Origin: JAIQFF01 sp963725615
GTDB lineage: Bacteria; Acidobacteriota; Terriglobia; Terriglobales; Acidobacteriaceae
Reading direction: 5' to 3'
DNA: 64,000 nucleotides
NCBI GenBank assembly: GCA_963725615.1
Contig: CAVRZO010000028.1
Location: 45,554-109,553 of the forward strand
A program made the translations under genes and the position numbers. The number at the start of each line of letters is the position of its first letter. The first letter of the stretch is position 1. The notes beneath the pieces were generated by a model. It saw only the letters and a program-made list of their open reading frames with translations, was not told the origin of the DNA and made no database searches. This document shows, piece after piece, positions 1 through 7,721 of the stretch.

Positions 1-1749
1 CACGGGGTCGTCGGTATGGTCAAACAGCCAGCGAAAGCGTGTCGCGCCGGTGCGTCCGCTCAGGGATGCGAATTCCGGCGTGCCCAGGCGCAGCCTGGCG
101 TCCAGCGAGCCCACCTCGTAGCCAAAACGGATCTCGCTGAAGCGGCTGAACCCGTAACCGATGTCGGCGCCAAGGGCAGCCCGGTTCAGCCGGTATTCGG
201 CCAGCGGATCGCTCTTGCGGTAGATTTTGAAGGCAGCACTGCTGGCGCCCGCGTGGGGCGAAAAGAACCACCGGCTGGCCGGCGAGAAGGGACGGTAGAG
301 TTCGCTCTCTACCCCGTAGGTGTTGCCAAAAATAAAATCGGTGCGCCATTCCGAGCGGTACCCGGCTACATCGAGAAACGTCAGCCGGGTGGCGAGAGTG
401 AAATCTACGTCGCTGCTCTCCGATCCATCCACCTCAAATCCCAATTGCAGGGTGGGCGGAGCGTACAGCTTTTCATGCAGCGTCACCAGCAGGCCGTCCT
501 GCCCGTTCTGTTTCGTGATCTGGTATCCGGCCGTATCGTAGCGCCCGATTCCGGTGAGCCGGGTGAGCAAACTCTCCAGCCGGTTCGTGTCGATCGGCTT
601 CCCAGCCTGTGAGCTGAGGAAGCGCCCGATGTTTTCCTCCGCAACCGGATTTGCGCCCTGCACTTTCACAAATTGTGGGACCGGAATGTTGTGTATCTGG
701 TGCTCCTTCCGCCGTTCCATGTATTGCGTCCAGGCAGCGTCATCCAGCGCATAAGCATCGAGCAGACGTGATTTCTGGGCGGCGGCTTCGGTCCCTCGCG
801 CAATGATCTCTTTCGATTTCGTGTACTCCAACGAATTGAAATCTTGCAGCCCGACGTTTACCACCAGGTCCGCCCCCGCCAGCCCGCGGATCTCGTTACC
901 TGCAACCACCACGTCAATCGAGCGGCCCAGAATGGCGAAAAGCGATTGGATTTTTTCGGCTTCGGCAGGCGAGGTCTGCAGATGTACGCCGATCACGATG
1001 TCCGCGCCCATGTCTCGCACCACGTCGGTAGGCAGGTTTCCGACCAGTCCACCGTCAACATAGATGTGCTCGCCATCGCGGATGGGAGAGAAAAGGCCGG
1101 GGATCGCCATGGTGGCGCGCATGGCCCGGGAAAGCGATCCATCCTTGAATACCGCTTGTTTCCCCGTGACCAGATCGGTGGCCACGCAGCGAAAAGGAAT
1201 GGGCAGATCGTCAAACGATTGCACGCCCGAATAAGCCAACGTTTCCCGGTCGATCAGAAGACTGATCTGCTGGCCGGCATTCAATCCGCCGGGCAACACC
1301 AGCCCTCGACGCAGACCCAGCAGAATTGAGTTGGGAAATGCAACCTGATCTTCCTTTCTCCGAAAAGAGAGATCCTCGAAGGGAAGCCCTCCGCCCAGGA
1401 TTACATCCCAATTCTGTGCGTCAACCAACTCGCGAAGCTGTTGCGGATTCTTTCCCGTGGAGTAGAGGCCTCCCACCAGACCTCCCATGCTGGTGCCCGC
1501 AAGGTAGTCGATCGGAATATGGTGATCTTCAAACCACTGCAGCACGCCGATGTGCGCCAGCCCGAGCGCTCCTCCGCCTTCCAGTGCGACTCCGATTTTC
1601 AACCTCGGCTTGGATGCCGGCGTGGTTGCCTCCGCGGTTGTCGGTGTTGGCGGGCCGGCGGGGCTGGCTTGAGAAGCGGGTGTCTCCTGCGCTGGGCTAA
1701 CGAGGATAAGTAATAAGAGGACAATGAGTGCCTGCAGGCTGCCACGCAT
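1..1749 (-). CDS. Patatin-like phospholipase with POTRA and outer-membrane barrel region (partial)
   Basis: The reading frame is open through the left edge, so the C-terminus is missing; 583 codons are visible. A signal peptide-like hydrophobic stretch lies at residues 5-18, followed by a Pro/Thr/Ala-rich linker. The patatin domain spans about 50-250: oxyanion loop GGGALG (58-63), nucleophile elbow GTSMG with Ser87, and the DGG motif with Asp232 completing the Ser-Asp dyad. Residues 352-427 resemble a POTRA domain and the remainder begins a BamA/TamA-like beta-barrel. This is the family layout of outer-membrane-anchored patatins (PlpD type), expected to act on phospholipids after export. AAGGAG lies 7 nt upstream of the ATG, supporting the start. 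It is divergent from the sugar isomerase gene. Confidence 0.9.
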   Translation of the reverse strand, partial: MRGSLQALIVLLLLILVSPAQETPASQASPAGPPTPTTAEATTPASKPRLKIGVALEGGGALGLAHIGVLQWFEDHHIPIDYLAGTSMGGLVGGLYSTGKNPQQLRELVDAQNWDVILGGGLPFEDLSFRRKEDQVAFPNSILLGLRRGLVLPGGLNAGQQISLLIDRETLAYSGVQSFDDLPIPFRCVATDLVTGKQAVFKDGSLSRAMRATMAIPGLFSPIRDGEHIYVDGGLVGNLPTDVVRDMGADIVIGVHLQTSPAEAEKIQSLFAILGRSIDVVVAGNEIRGLAGADLVVNVGLQDFNSLEYTKSKEIIARGTEAAAQKSRLLDAYALDDAAWTQYMERRKEHQIHNIPVPQFVKVQGANPVAEENIGRFLSSQAGKPIDTNRLESLLTRLTGIGRYDTAGYQITKQNGQDGLLVTLHEKLYAPPTLQLGFEVDGSESSDVDFTLATRLTFLDVAGYRSEWRTDFIFGNTYGVESELYRPFSPASRWFFSPHAGASSAAFKIYRKSDPLAEYRLNRAALGADIGYGFSRFSEIRFGYEVGSLDARLRLGTPEFASLSGRTGATRFRWLFDHTDDPV

Positions 1750-1877
1750 GTAGAGCTCCTTAGAACCGGTTGCGAGGGCGCAAATTGTGGATGAAGACAA
1801 GTCTCGCCCAGCCCGCCCATCCACACAAGGCTCATGGTGTAAATTAGCTGGCGAATATTTGGGAGAGGGAACTCGCC

Positions 1878-2939
1878 ATGACCATGAAAAGCATCCAGGG
1901 CCCGGCAATTTTTCTGGCACAATTCGCCGGTGACACGGCTCCCTTCAACAATCTGCAAAATATCGCGCATTGGGCGAGCAACCTGGGCTACAAGGGAGTA
2001 CAGATTCCGTCATGGGATGGCCGTCTCTTCAACCTGAAGCTGGCCGCAGAGAGCAAAACCTATTGTGAAGAAGTGCTCGATACCCTGGTGACGCACGGAA
2101 TCCACCTGACCGAGCTTTCCACCCATTTGCAGGGCCAGTTGGTCGCCGTGCATCCCGCTTACGATCTGATGTTCGACGGCTTCGCGCCCGAAGAAGTCCG
2201 TGGCAACCGGCAAGCGCGGCAGGAGTGGGCGGTGGAGCAACTTCTGTTCGCGGCGAAGGCATCCGCTAACCTGGGGCTCAAGGCCCATGCCACTTTTTCC
2301 GGAGCGCTGGCCTGGCCGTACATTTACCCCTGGCCGCAACGTCCTGCAGGACTCGTCGAGACCGCTTTCGATGAATTGTCCGCGCGCTGGCTTCCGATCT
2401 TGAATGCATTTGATGAAGTGGGTGTGGATGTATGTTTCGAGATCCATCCCGGAGAGGATCTGCACGATGGCGTCACCTTCGAGATGTTCCTGGAGCGGGT
2501 CAAAGATCATCCGCGATGCAACATGCTGTTTGATCCCAGCCACTTTGTATTGCAACAACTTGACTATTTGGAGTTCATCGATCTCTATCACGGTCGTATC
2601 AAAATGTTCCATGTGAAGGACGCGGAGTTTCACCCATCAGGCCGGCAAGGTGTCTACGGCGGCTACCAGTCCTGGATCGAACGGGCCGGGCGCTTCCGCT
2701 CGCTGGGTGACGGGCAGGTAGATTTCGCCGGCATCTTCTCCAAACTCACGCAATACGGCTTCGACGGATGGGCGGTCATGGAGTGGGAATGCTGTATAAA
2801 GAGTGGCGATCAGGGAGCGGCTGAAGGCGCTCCTTTCATCGCCCGTCATATCATTCATGCGGCCAAGCAATCGTTCGACGACTTCGCCGGTTCCGGTGCC
2901 GATCAGGCAGCGAATCGAAGAATGATGGGATTGGAATAG
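1878..2939 (+). CDS. Sugar phosphate isomerase/epimerase (xylose isomerase-like TIM barrel)
   Basis: The 353-residue protein has the AP-endonuclease-2/xylose-isomerase-like TIM barrel pattern. Likely metal ligands are visible in order: the Glu in CFEIHPGED, the Asp in FDPSHF, the His in FHVKDAEF and the Glu in VMEWE near the C-terminus. Members isomerise or epimerise free or phosphorylated sugars and inositols; the substrate cannot be read from sequence. A GAGAGGG ribosome site precedes the ATG; a second ATG two codons later is an alternative. It lies 46 nt upstream of a Gfo/Idh/MocA dehydrogenase, a recurrent pairing in carbohydrate or inositol catabolism, so the two probably form one pathway unit. 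Confidence 0.85.
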   Translation: MTMKSIQGPAIFLAQFAGDTAPFNNLQNIAHWASNLGYKGVQIPSWDGRLFNLKLAAESKTYCEEVLDTLVTHGIHLTELSTHLQGQLVAVHPAYDLMFDGFAPEEVRGNRQARQEWAVEQLLFAAKASANLGLKAHATFSGALAWPYIYPWPQRPAGLVETAFDELSARWLPILNAFDEVGVDVCFEIHPGEDLHDGVTFEMFLERVKDHPRCNMLFDPSHFVLQQLDYLEFIDLYHGRIKMFHVKDAEFHPSGRQGVYGGYQSWIERAGRFRSLGDGQVDFAGIFSKLTQYGFDGWAVMEWECCIKSGDQGAAEGAPFIARHIIHAAKQSFDDFAGSGADQAANRRMMGLE

Positions 2940-2985
2940 AGCTGAGAACCGAGAACTGAAATCTGACATCTGGTGAGGACAACCT

Positions 2986-4167
2986 GTGAGCCTGGAAATA
3001 AAATCCGACGACAAAAAAGGACGCCGCCTGCGTCTGGGCATGGTGGGCGGCGGGCCGGGCGGTTTCATCGGGGCGGTACATCGCATTGCCGCTCGGTTGG
3101 ACGATCGTTTCGAATTAGTGGCCGCGGCCTTGTCTTCAGATCCGGCACGCGCCCGGGCCGCAGCTCTGGACCTTCACATCGTGCCGGATCGGGCCTATGG
3201 CAGTTTCACGGAAATGGCTTCGGCGGAGTCGAAGAGAAAAGATCGCATTGACGCGGTCGCCATCGTCACTCCAAACCATTTGCACCACGCGCCGGCAAAA
3301 GCATTTCTCGAAGCTGGCATCCACATCATTTGCGACAAGCCGCTCACCACTACGCTTGAAGACGCTTACGAATTGGCCCAGATGGTGCGCCGCACCGGCC
3401 TCCTTTTTGCTGTGACCCACAACTACACCGGCTATCCGCTGGTACGACAAGCTCGCCAGATGGTGGCCGAGGGCGAACTGGGTCCGATTCGCGTCGTCCA
3501 GGTCGAATACGCGCAGGACTGGTTGGCCACGCCGCTGGAGAAGACAGGCCAGAAGCAGGCTGCCTGGCGCACTGATCCGGCGCAAAGCGGGCCCGCGGGC
3601 TCGCTGGGTGACATCGGCACTCATGCTTTCAATCTCGCCAGCTTTGTGACCGGCCTTAATTGCAGCGAGCTTGCGGCTGAACTCCACACTTTCGTGCCCG
3701 GCCGCCGCCTCGACGACGACGTGCAAATCATGTTGCGCTTTGCGGAGGGCGCCCGCGGTTCGCTCTGGGCCAGCCAGGTGGCGACGGGTAACCAGAATAA
3801 CTTGCGCCTGCGGGTCTACGGAGAAAAGGCGGGTATCGAATGGCGGCAGGAGAATCCCAACTGCCTGTGGTTTGCCCCGCTAGGCAAGACTCCGACTCTG
3901 ATCCACCGCGCGGGACCGGGTGCGACTCCAGTCGCGGCGCATGCCAGTCGCATACCGGCGGGCCATCCCGAGGGATATCTCGAAGCCTTCGCGCAACTCT
4001 ATGCCGACACGGCGGAGCAGATCAGCGCCCGCCTGGAAAATCGTCCTCCAGCCGCGTCCTCCTTACTTGTACCCACGGTTGAAGACGGCGTCGCCGGCAT
4101 GCGTTTTATTTCCGCTGTTATTGAGTCGTCCAAACGCAATTCAGCCTGGACCCCACTCCCCGGCTGA
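2986..4167 (+). CDS. Gfo/Idh/MocA family NAD(P)-dependent oxidoreductase
   Basis: This 393-residue protein opens, after a charged N-terminus, with a Rossmann dinucleotide site (MVGGGPGGFIG, about residues 15-25). It continues with the family CDKPL motif (about 117-121; the Lys is catalytic in relatives) and GDIGTHAFN (about 208-216), whose Asp and His shape the active site. It should oxidise or reduce a sugar or cyclitol hydroxyl using NAD(P). The start is GTG; no in-frame ATG precedes the Rossmann motif. It follows the isomerase/epimerase gene closely and is probably cotranscribed with it. Substrate is unknown. Confidence 0.87.
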   Translation: MSLEIKSDDKKGRRLRLGMVGGGPGGFIGAVHRIAARLDDRFELVAAALSSDPARARAAALDLHIVPDRAYGSFTEMASAESKRKDRIDAVAIVTPNHLHHAPAKAFLEAGIHIICDKPLTTTLEDAYELAQMVRRTGLLFAVTHNYTGYPLVRQARQMVAEGELGPIRVVQVEYAQDWLATPLEKTGQKQAAWRTDPAQSGPAGSLGDIGTHAFNLASFVTGLNCSELAAELHTFVPGRRLDDDVQIMLRFAEGARGSLWASQVATGNQNNLRLRVYGEKAGIEWRQENPNCLWFAPLGKTPTLIHRAGPGATPVAAHASRIPAGHPEGYLEAFAQLYADTAEQISARLENRPPAASSLLVPTVEDGVAGMRFISAVIESSKRNSAWTPLPG

Positions 4168-4334
4168 AGCTGATTCCGAGGATTTTCTCAGCCCCGCCCG
4201 CGCTGATTATTTTCTAGTAAACACTCGGGTTAGCGCGTAGTCTTTAGTAGTCTCTTTAGCGCATCTTCCCGCCGCGCCTCACGGTGACGGTTCCCTGCGA
4301 AATCAGACGGTAACTCCGTTCGCAAGGAGCCGCT

Positions 4335-5105
4335 ATGCCCGACAAACCGTCCCGTGTACGTCCGAAGCCCGATGGCTCCACTCCGGCCACAATTGATGGG
4401 CAGACAGTATTGAATGAGATATTGGTTGGGCTACCCTCGAAAGAACGTGAAGCGATATTTCCCCAGCTGACTTTCATCGAACTTCGAACCCACGATGTGC
4501 TGCACGAACCCGGTGACGCCATCAAATTTGGCTACTTCGTGAACGGTGGGATGGTTTCCATATTGACGGTGCTGGCCGAGGGAAAGAGTGTTGAAGTAGG
4601 GTTGACGGGCAAGGACGGTTTTGTCGGCTTACCCCTGCTTGTGGGTTTCAGCAGCGGCCCAACCCAGGCCGTGGTCCAGATTGCGGGGAGCGGTTTTAGA
4701 ATCGGCGCCCGTGGATTCACCCAAGCCGTGCGTCAATCTCCCGTCCTAGCCAACCGGTTGCAACGCTACGTACAGACTCTCGCTATGCAAGGTACCCAGG
4801 TTGCGGCCTGCAATCGGCTGCATGAGGTGGACGAACGATTAGCTCGCTGGCTGCTGATGTGCCAGGACCGCATCGGCTCTAACTTTGTGCCTTTGACCCA
4901 GGAATTTCTCGCCCACATGCTGGGTACGCGCCGTGCCAGTGTTACGGTCGCCGCCGGCATGCTGCAGAAGGCCGGGCTGATCACCTATTCCCGCGGGCAC
5001 GTCAACATCGTTGACCGAACCCGGCTGGAAAGCGCCAGCTGTGAGTGCTACGCCATCATGCAGCAACAAGACAAGAGATGGCGGACCGAGCGGCCCGGCG
5101 ATTGA
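4335..5105 (+). CDS. Crp/Fnr family transcriptional regulator
   Basis: The 256-residue protein has an N-terminal cyclic-nucleotide-binding-like beta roll (about 30-150; HEPGDAIKFGYFVNGG fits the roll) and a C-terminal winged helix (about 165-230), with TQEFLAHMLGTRRASVTVA as the recognition region. The phosphate-binding cassette for cAMP (RxS) is not evident. There is no N-terminal cysteine cluster like that of FNR, and the only clustered cysteines (CEC near 235) lie at the C-terminus, so the ligand is unclear. AAGGAG sits 7 nt before the ATG. It is flanked by independent genes on the same strand; targets cannot be inferred. Confidence 0.87.
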   Translation: MPDKPSRVRPKPDGSTPATIDGQTVLNEILVGLPSKEREAIFPQLTFIELRTHDVLHEPGDAIKFGYFVNGGMVSILTVLAEGKSVEVGLTGKDGFVGLPLLVGFSSGPTQAVVQIAGSGFRIGARGFTQAVRQSPVLANRLQRYVQTLAMQGTQVAACNRLHEVDERLARWLLMCQDRIGSNFVPLTQEFLAHMLGTRRASVTVAAGMLQKAGLITYSRGHVNIVDRTRLESASCECYAIMQQQDKRWRTERPGD

Positions 5106-5236
5106 GCTTTTCGTAGCGCCGCCCCCTCGACCACGCTCAGGGCAGGCTCGGCGGCTGTCCGGTGGTGTTCCGCCCGCCAAGGTTACTTTTCTCCAATTTT
5201 GTCTCAAAGCCCAGCCCGCGCCGGCAGGCTCTCGCT

Positions 5237-5242
5237 TACAAT
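5237..5242 (+). promoter_or_regulatory. Candidate -10 element giving a leaderless transcript
   Basis: TACAAT lies 7 nt before the ATG at 5250, so transcription would start at or next to the A of the start codon. No convincing -35 is visible and no Shine-Dalgarno fits before that ATG, so this is suggestive only. Confidence 0.35.
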
Positions 5243-5249
5243 AGCGGGA

Positions 5250-6671
5250 ATGCAGACCAGCGGACAGGGAACCAGAATGACCCGGGACTGGAAGCAGTGG
5301 GAGGGCCAGATTGTGAATGGCACCTTCCCGCTCCGCCAATACCTGGGCGGATCAGAACACAGCGCAGTGTTCCTCACCGAACGCCGTGGGCGGGACCCAC
5401 AAAGGGCCGCGATAAAACTCGTTCTGGCTGATCCGGCGACCGCCGGAGTCCAACTGTCGCGCTGGGAAGCCACCGCAAAATTGTCCCATCCCCATTTGCT
5501 CCGGCTTTTCGAAACCGGAAGCTGCCAGCTGGACAAACTGGTCCTGCTCTACGTAGTGATGGAGTACGCCGAAGACAACCTGGCGCAGATTCTTCCTCAC
5601 CGCGCCCTCGCACCCGAAGAAGTACGCGACCTGCTGGAGCCGGCGCTGGACGCTCTCACTTTTATTCACGGCAAGTCGCTGGTCCACGGCCGGCTGAAGC
5701 CGTCGAATGTGATGGCTGCCCAAGACCAGTTGAAAATTTCGAGTGACAGCCTGTTTCGCAGTGGCGATCCGGTGGGCAGGCTCGGGCAACCGAGCGTTTA
5801 CGACGCGCCCGAGATCGCGAGCGCAAACATTTTACCGGCATCCGATACCTGGTCGCTGGGCATGACAGTAATGGAGGCACTCACGCAGCGTCTGCCCGCA
5901 GTTGAAGGCATGACGGAACCATTGCCGGAAACCGTGCCGGCTCCGTTCATGGGGATCGCACACTGCTGTCTGCGCCGCGATCCGCAACGCCGCTGTACGG
6001 TTTCAGATATCGCCATACGGCTGCAGGCGGCTTCGGCTGGCGCTCCGCAGCCTTCCACGGTCCGCATACCTGCGGCGTCCGCCAAGTGGCGTTATCTACT
6101 TCCCATCGCCATCGTGGCACTGGGAGCAGCGGCCTTGTTGATTGGCCCCAAGCTGCTCAATCCCCGTCCGGATCAGCTTACGAGTACGGTCTCGTCCCAA
6201 CCGCCAGCTTCGCCCGACGCTCAGAGCGCTCCCCCAAAGCAGGAAGCGCCGGCCGCACCGGCGGCGGTTGACAGCAAACCTTCGGCGGTGAAGCGGCGTG
6301 GCGAGGCTAAGGCGACGAAAGCCGTCACTCCGGCGCCCGCTCCGGTAAGCCCGGCACCCGCCGGAGGCGAGCACGGCAAGGTCCTGCAGCAAGTTGAGCC
6401 CGTCGTGTCCAAGTCGGCGCGGAACACAATCTCCGGCACGATCAGGATTCGCGTGAGGGCGGAAGTGGATGCCGCAGGCAATGTGGAACGGGCGACGTTC
6501 ATCACCGAAGGGCCGAGCAAATATTTTGCGCGCCAGACAATGCAGGCGGCACAACAATGGAAATTCGCGCCGCCTCAAGTGAATGGTCAGGCCGCTCCGA
6601 GCGCCTGGATTTTGCACTTCGGTTTCAAGCGATCAGGGATCGAAATCGATTCCGAGCCGGCGAAGCGTTAG
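5250..6671 (+). CDS. Membrane pseudokinase with C-terminal TonB domain
   Basis: The 473-residue protein has a Ser/Thr-kinase fold at about 25-262, one transmembrane helix at 281-300, a Pro/Ala-rich linker at 302-378 and a TonB C-terminal domain at about 380-473. The beta-3 lysine is kept (AAIK, Lys56). The catalytic loop reads HGRLKPSN (146-153) in place of HRDLKPxN, so the catalytic Asp is absent; the DFG motif is replaced around 162-168, and the glycine loop is degenerate. It is therefore most likely a pseudokinase that senses or binds on the cytoplasmic side while the TonB domain sits in the periplasm. Start chosen at ATG 5250; TTG 5199 and ATG 5277 are alternatives. Confidence 0.8.
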   Translation: MQTSGQGTRMTRDWKQWEGQIVNGTFPLRQYLGGSEHSAVFLTERRGRDPQRAAIKLVLADPATAGVQLSRWEATAKLSHPHLLRLFETGSCQLDKLVLLYVVMEYAEDNLAQILPHRALAPEEVRDLLEPALDALTFIHGKSLVHGRLKPSNVMAAQDQLKISSDSLFRSGDPVGRLGQPSVYDAPEIASANILPASDTWSLGMTVMEALTQRLPAVEGMTEPLPETVPAPFMGIAHCCLRRDPQRRCTVSDIAIRLQAASAGAPQPSTVRIPAASAKWRYLLPIAIVALGAAALLIGPKLLNPRPDQLTSTVSSQPPASPDAQSAPPKQEAPAAPAAVDSKPSAVKRRGEAKATKAVTPAPAPVSPAPAGGEHGKVLQQVEPVVSKSARNTISGTIRIRVRAEVDAAGNVERATFITEGPSKYFARQTMQAAQQWKFAPPQVNGQAAPSAWILHFGFKRSGIEIDSEPAKR

Positions 6672-6731
6672 GGACTAAGAGTGCTGGGCCAGTTTGATTC
6701 GGTTCCCCATCATTGGCCGGCACCGCAGGAT

Positions 6732-6949
6732 GTCATCCTGAGTACCGTCTTTCGTCCCGCGAGGCGGGATGAAAGCAAGCGAAGGATCTGTGTATTCCGT
6801 ACCGTCCTCACCTGCACTGTCCGCTCAAAAGCCGCGTGAAAGCGCATCACCAGAGCGGGCAGGATTTTGGCGCTGCTATCGTCCCGCAATACACAGGTCC
6901 TTCGTCGGGAGGCCTTCGCTGTGCGAAGGGCTCCGCTTCCTCAATGACA
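6732..6949. repeat. Paired inverted REP-like element, GTCATCCTGAG family, copy 1
   Basis: The left part starts GTCATCCTGAG and runs through a stem-loop into GCGAAGGATC. The right part is its inverted counterpart (GGTCCTTCG...CTTCCTCAATGAC). It fills most of the gap between two converging genes. The same signature recurs at 16296, 34389, 51982 and 54316. Confidence 0.8.
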
Positions 6950-6989
6950 AGGTGTGAAAGTTCAAACTGACCCATTGCCCAGCTAAGGG

Positions 6990-7331
6990 CTAACCGTCGG
7001 ATTTTTCTCGCAGAAGACGTTTTGGCGCCCTCCGTAGCCAGGCAGTCCGCAATGCAGCTTCCAATATGTCCGGCGGCACCTTGGCCAGGAGCACGCGCGT
7101 GGCTCCCATTCGTCCCCATCCTCCGGAAACTGGCGAAAAAATCTTAGGCTCGTCCTCAACCATTCCAGCCTGCTGCTCCGGCGTAAGCATCAGCACCCCG
7201 TAACCCTCCGACGCGAGCGAGAGTGTGGCGAATATCTTCCCGCCTACCCGAAAGTCAGCGTTCCCGAAGTGCGAGCCTTCGACTGCTTCGGGTAAGCTTA
7301 GAGCGATACGTAGAAAACCTGCTGCCGTCAA
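6990..7331 (-). CDS. MmcQ/YjbR family protein
   Basis: The 113-residue protein matches the small MmcQ/YjbR (CyaY-like double-wing) family. It has an N-terminal helix followed by ALSLPEAVEGSHFGNADFRV, then a strand with KIFATLSL, and a C-terminal segment PPDILEAALRTAWLRRAPKRL. Family members are single-domain proteins of about 110-130 residues with DNA-binding-like folds and no assigned biochemical role. The start ATG is chosen because the family motif begins within ten residues. It converges on the pseudokinase gene across a palindromic repeat and is divergent from the cysteine leader. Confidence 0.82.
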   Translation of the reverse strand: MTAAGFLRIALSLPEAVEGSHFGNADFRVGGKIFATLSLASEGYGVLMLTPEQQAGMVEDEPKIFSPVSGGWGRMGATRVLLAKVPPDILEAALRTAWLRRAPKRLLREKSDG

Positions 7332-7517
7332 GCGTCTGCCTCATGTAAATGACAGAAATTGCACAATTAACCGGCTCTGGCAGTAATGAGGATACAACCA
7401 GTCTGGTTATCACGTAAGACGCGAAAATCTCCGCTGGTCAGACCAGCTCCCGCGGGATGAGTGCATTTTATTGATGCGTTCGATTCAAAACTTTCATCCA
7501 ATGAACCCAGAAGCGAA

Positions 7518-7546
7518 TTGACAGGCTTCGCAACGCTAACTACGAT
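7518..7546 (+). promoter_or_regulatory. Sigma-70-type promoter of the sulfite reductase operon leader
   Basis: A perfect -35 TTGACA (7518-7523) is followed after 17 nt by TACGAT (7541-7546, 4/6 to TATAAT). The expected start point is about 7553-7556, immediately before an ATG at 7557, so the leader mRNA would be leaderless or nearly so. Confidence 0.7.
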
Positions 7547-7556
7547 AAATAGGTTC

Positions 7557-7643
7557 ATGTCAGCTTCCCACTCAATGCGCTGCCAGGGTTGTACTTGTTG
7601 TTGTACGGGTGTATCCACTGGCGCCAGGGGGCCGCTGACCTAA
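7557..7643 (+). CDS. Cysteine-rich leader peptide of the sulfur assimilation operon
   Basis: This 28-codon ORF (or 22 codons from the ATG at 7575) contains five cysteine codons: TGC at 7581, TGT at 7590, then three consecutive TGT at 7596-7604. It ends at TAA 7641. It starts just downstream of a strong promoter and is followed, 26 nt after its stop, by a perfect intrinsic terminator, with the sulfite reductase gene directly behind. This is the architecture of ribosome-mediated attenuation: stalling at Cys codons when cysteine is scarce would favour readthrough. Codons 20-22 contain CACTGGCG (7616-7623), exactly complementary to CGCCAGTG (7675-7682) in the 5' terminator arm, a ready antiterminator. 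The peptide itself probably has no other function. Confidence 0.78.
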   Translation: MSASHSMRCQGCTCCCTGVSTGARGPLT

Positions 7644-7669
7644 GACTCATTTAGAAATCGGCAATCATA

Positions 7670-7707
7670 CCCACCGCCAGTGCAACTCACTGGCGGTGGG
7701 TTTTTTT
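7670..7707 (+). terminator. Intrinsic terminator (attenuator) ahead of sulfite reductase
   Basis: A 13-bp perfect stem (7670-7682 with 7688-7700) closes a 5-nt loop and is followed by seven T residues (7701-7707). It lies only 15 nt before the sulfite reductase ATG, so it can only act on transcripts entering that gene, as expected for an attenuator. The stem is almost the same as the one before lysC at 18003. Confidence 0.9.
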
Positions 7708-7721
7708 GTGGCCCAAAACTT

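Noticed and set aside
16..1700. Several plus-strand ORFs of 60-200 codons
   Set aside because: They are antisense shadows of the patatin gene, which has all family motifs on the minus strand.
7461..7556. N-terminal extension of the Cys leader ORF
   Set aside because: It would start upstream of the strong promoter at 7518, so it would not be on the same transcript.
7367..7618. 83-codon minus-strand ORF overlapping the Cys leader
   Set aside because: No homology, no ribosome site, and it lies across the promoter and leader on the other strand.
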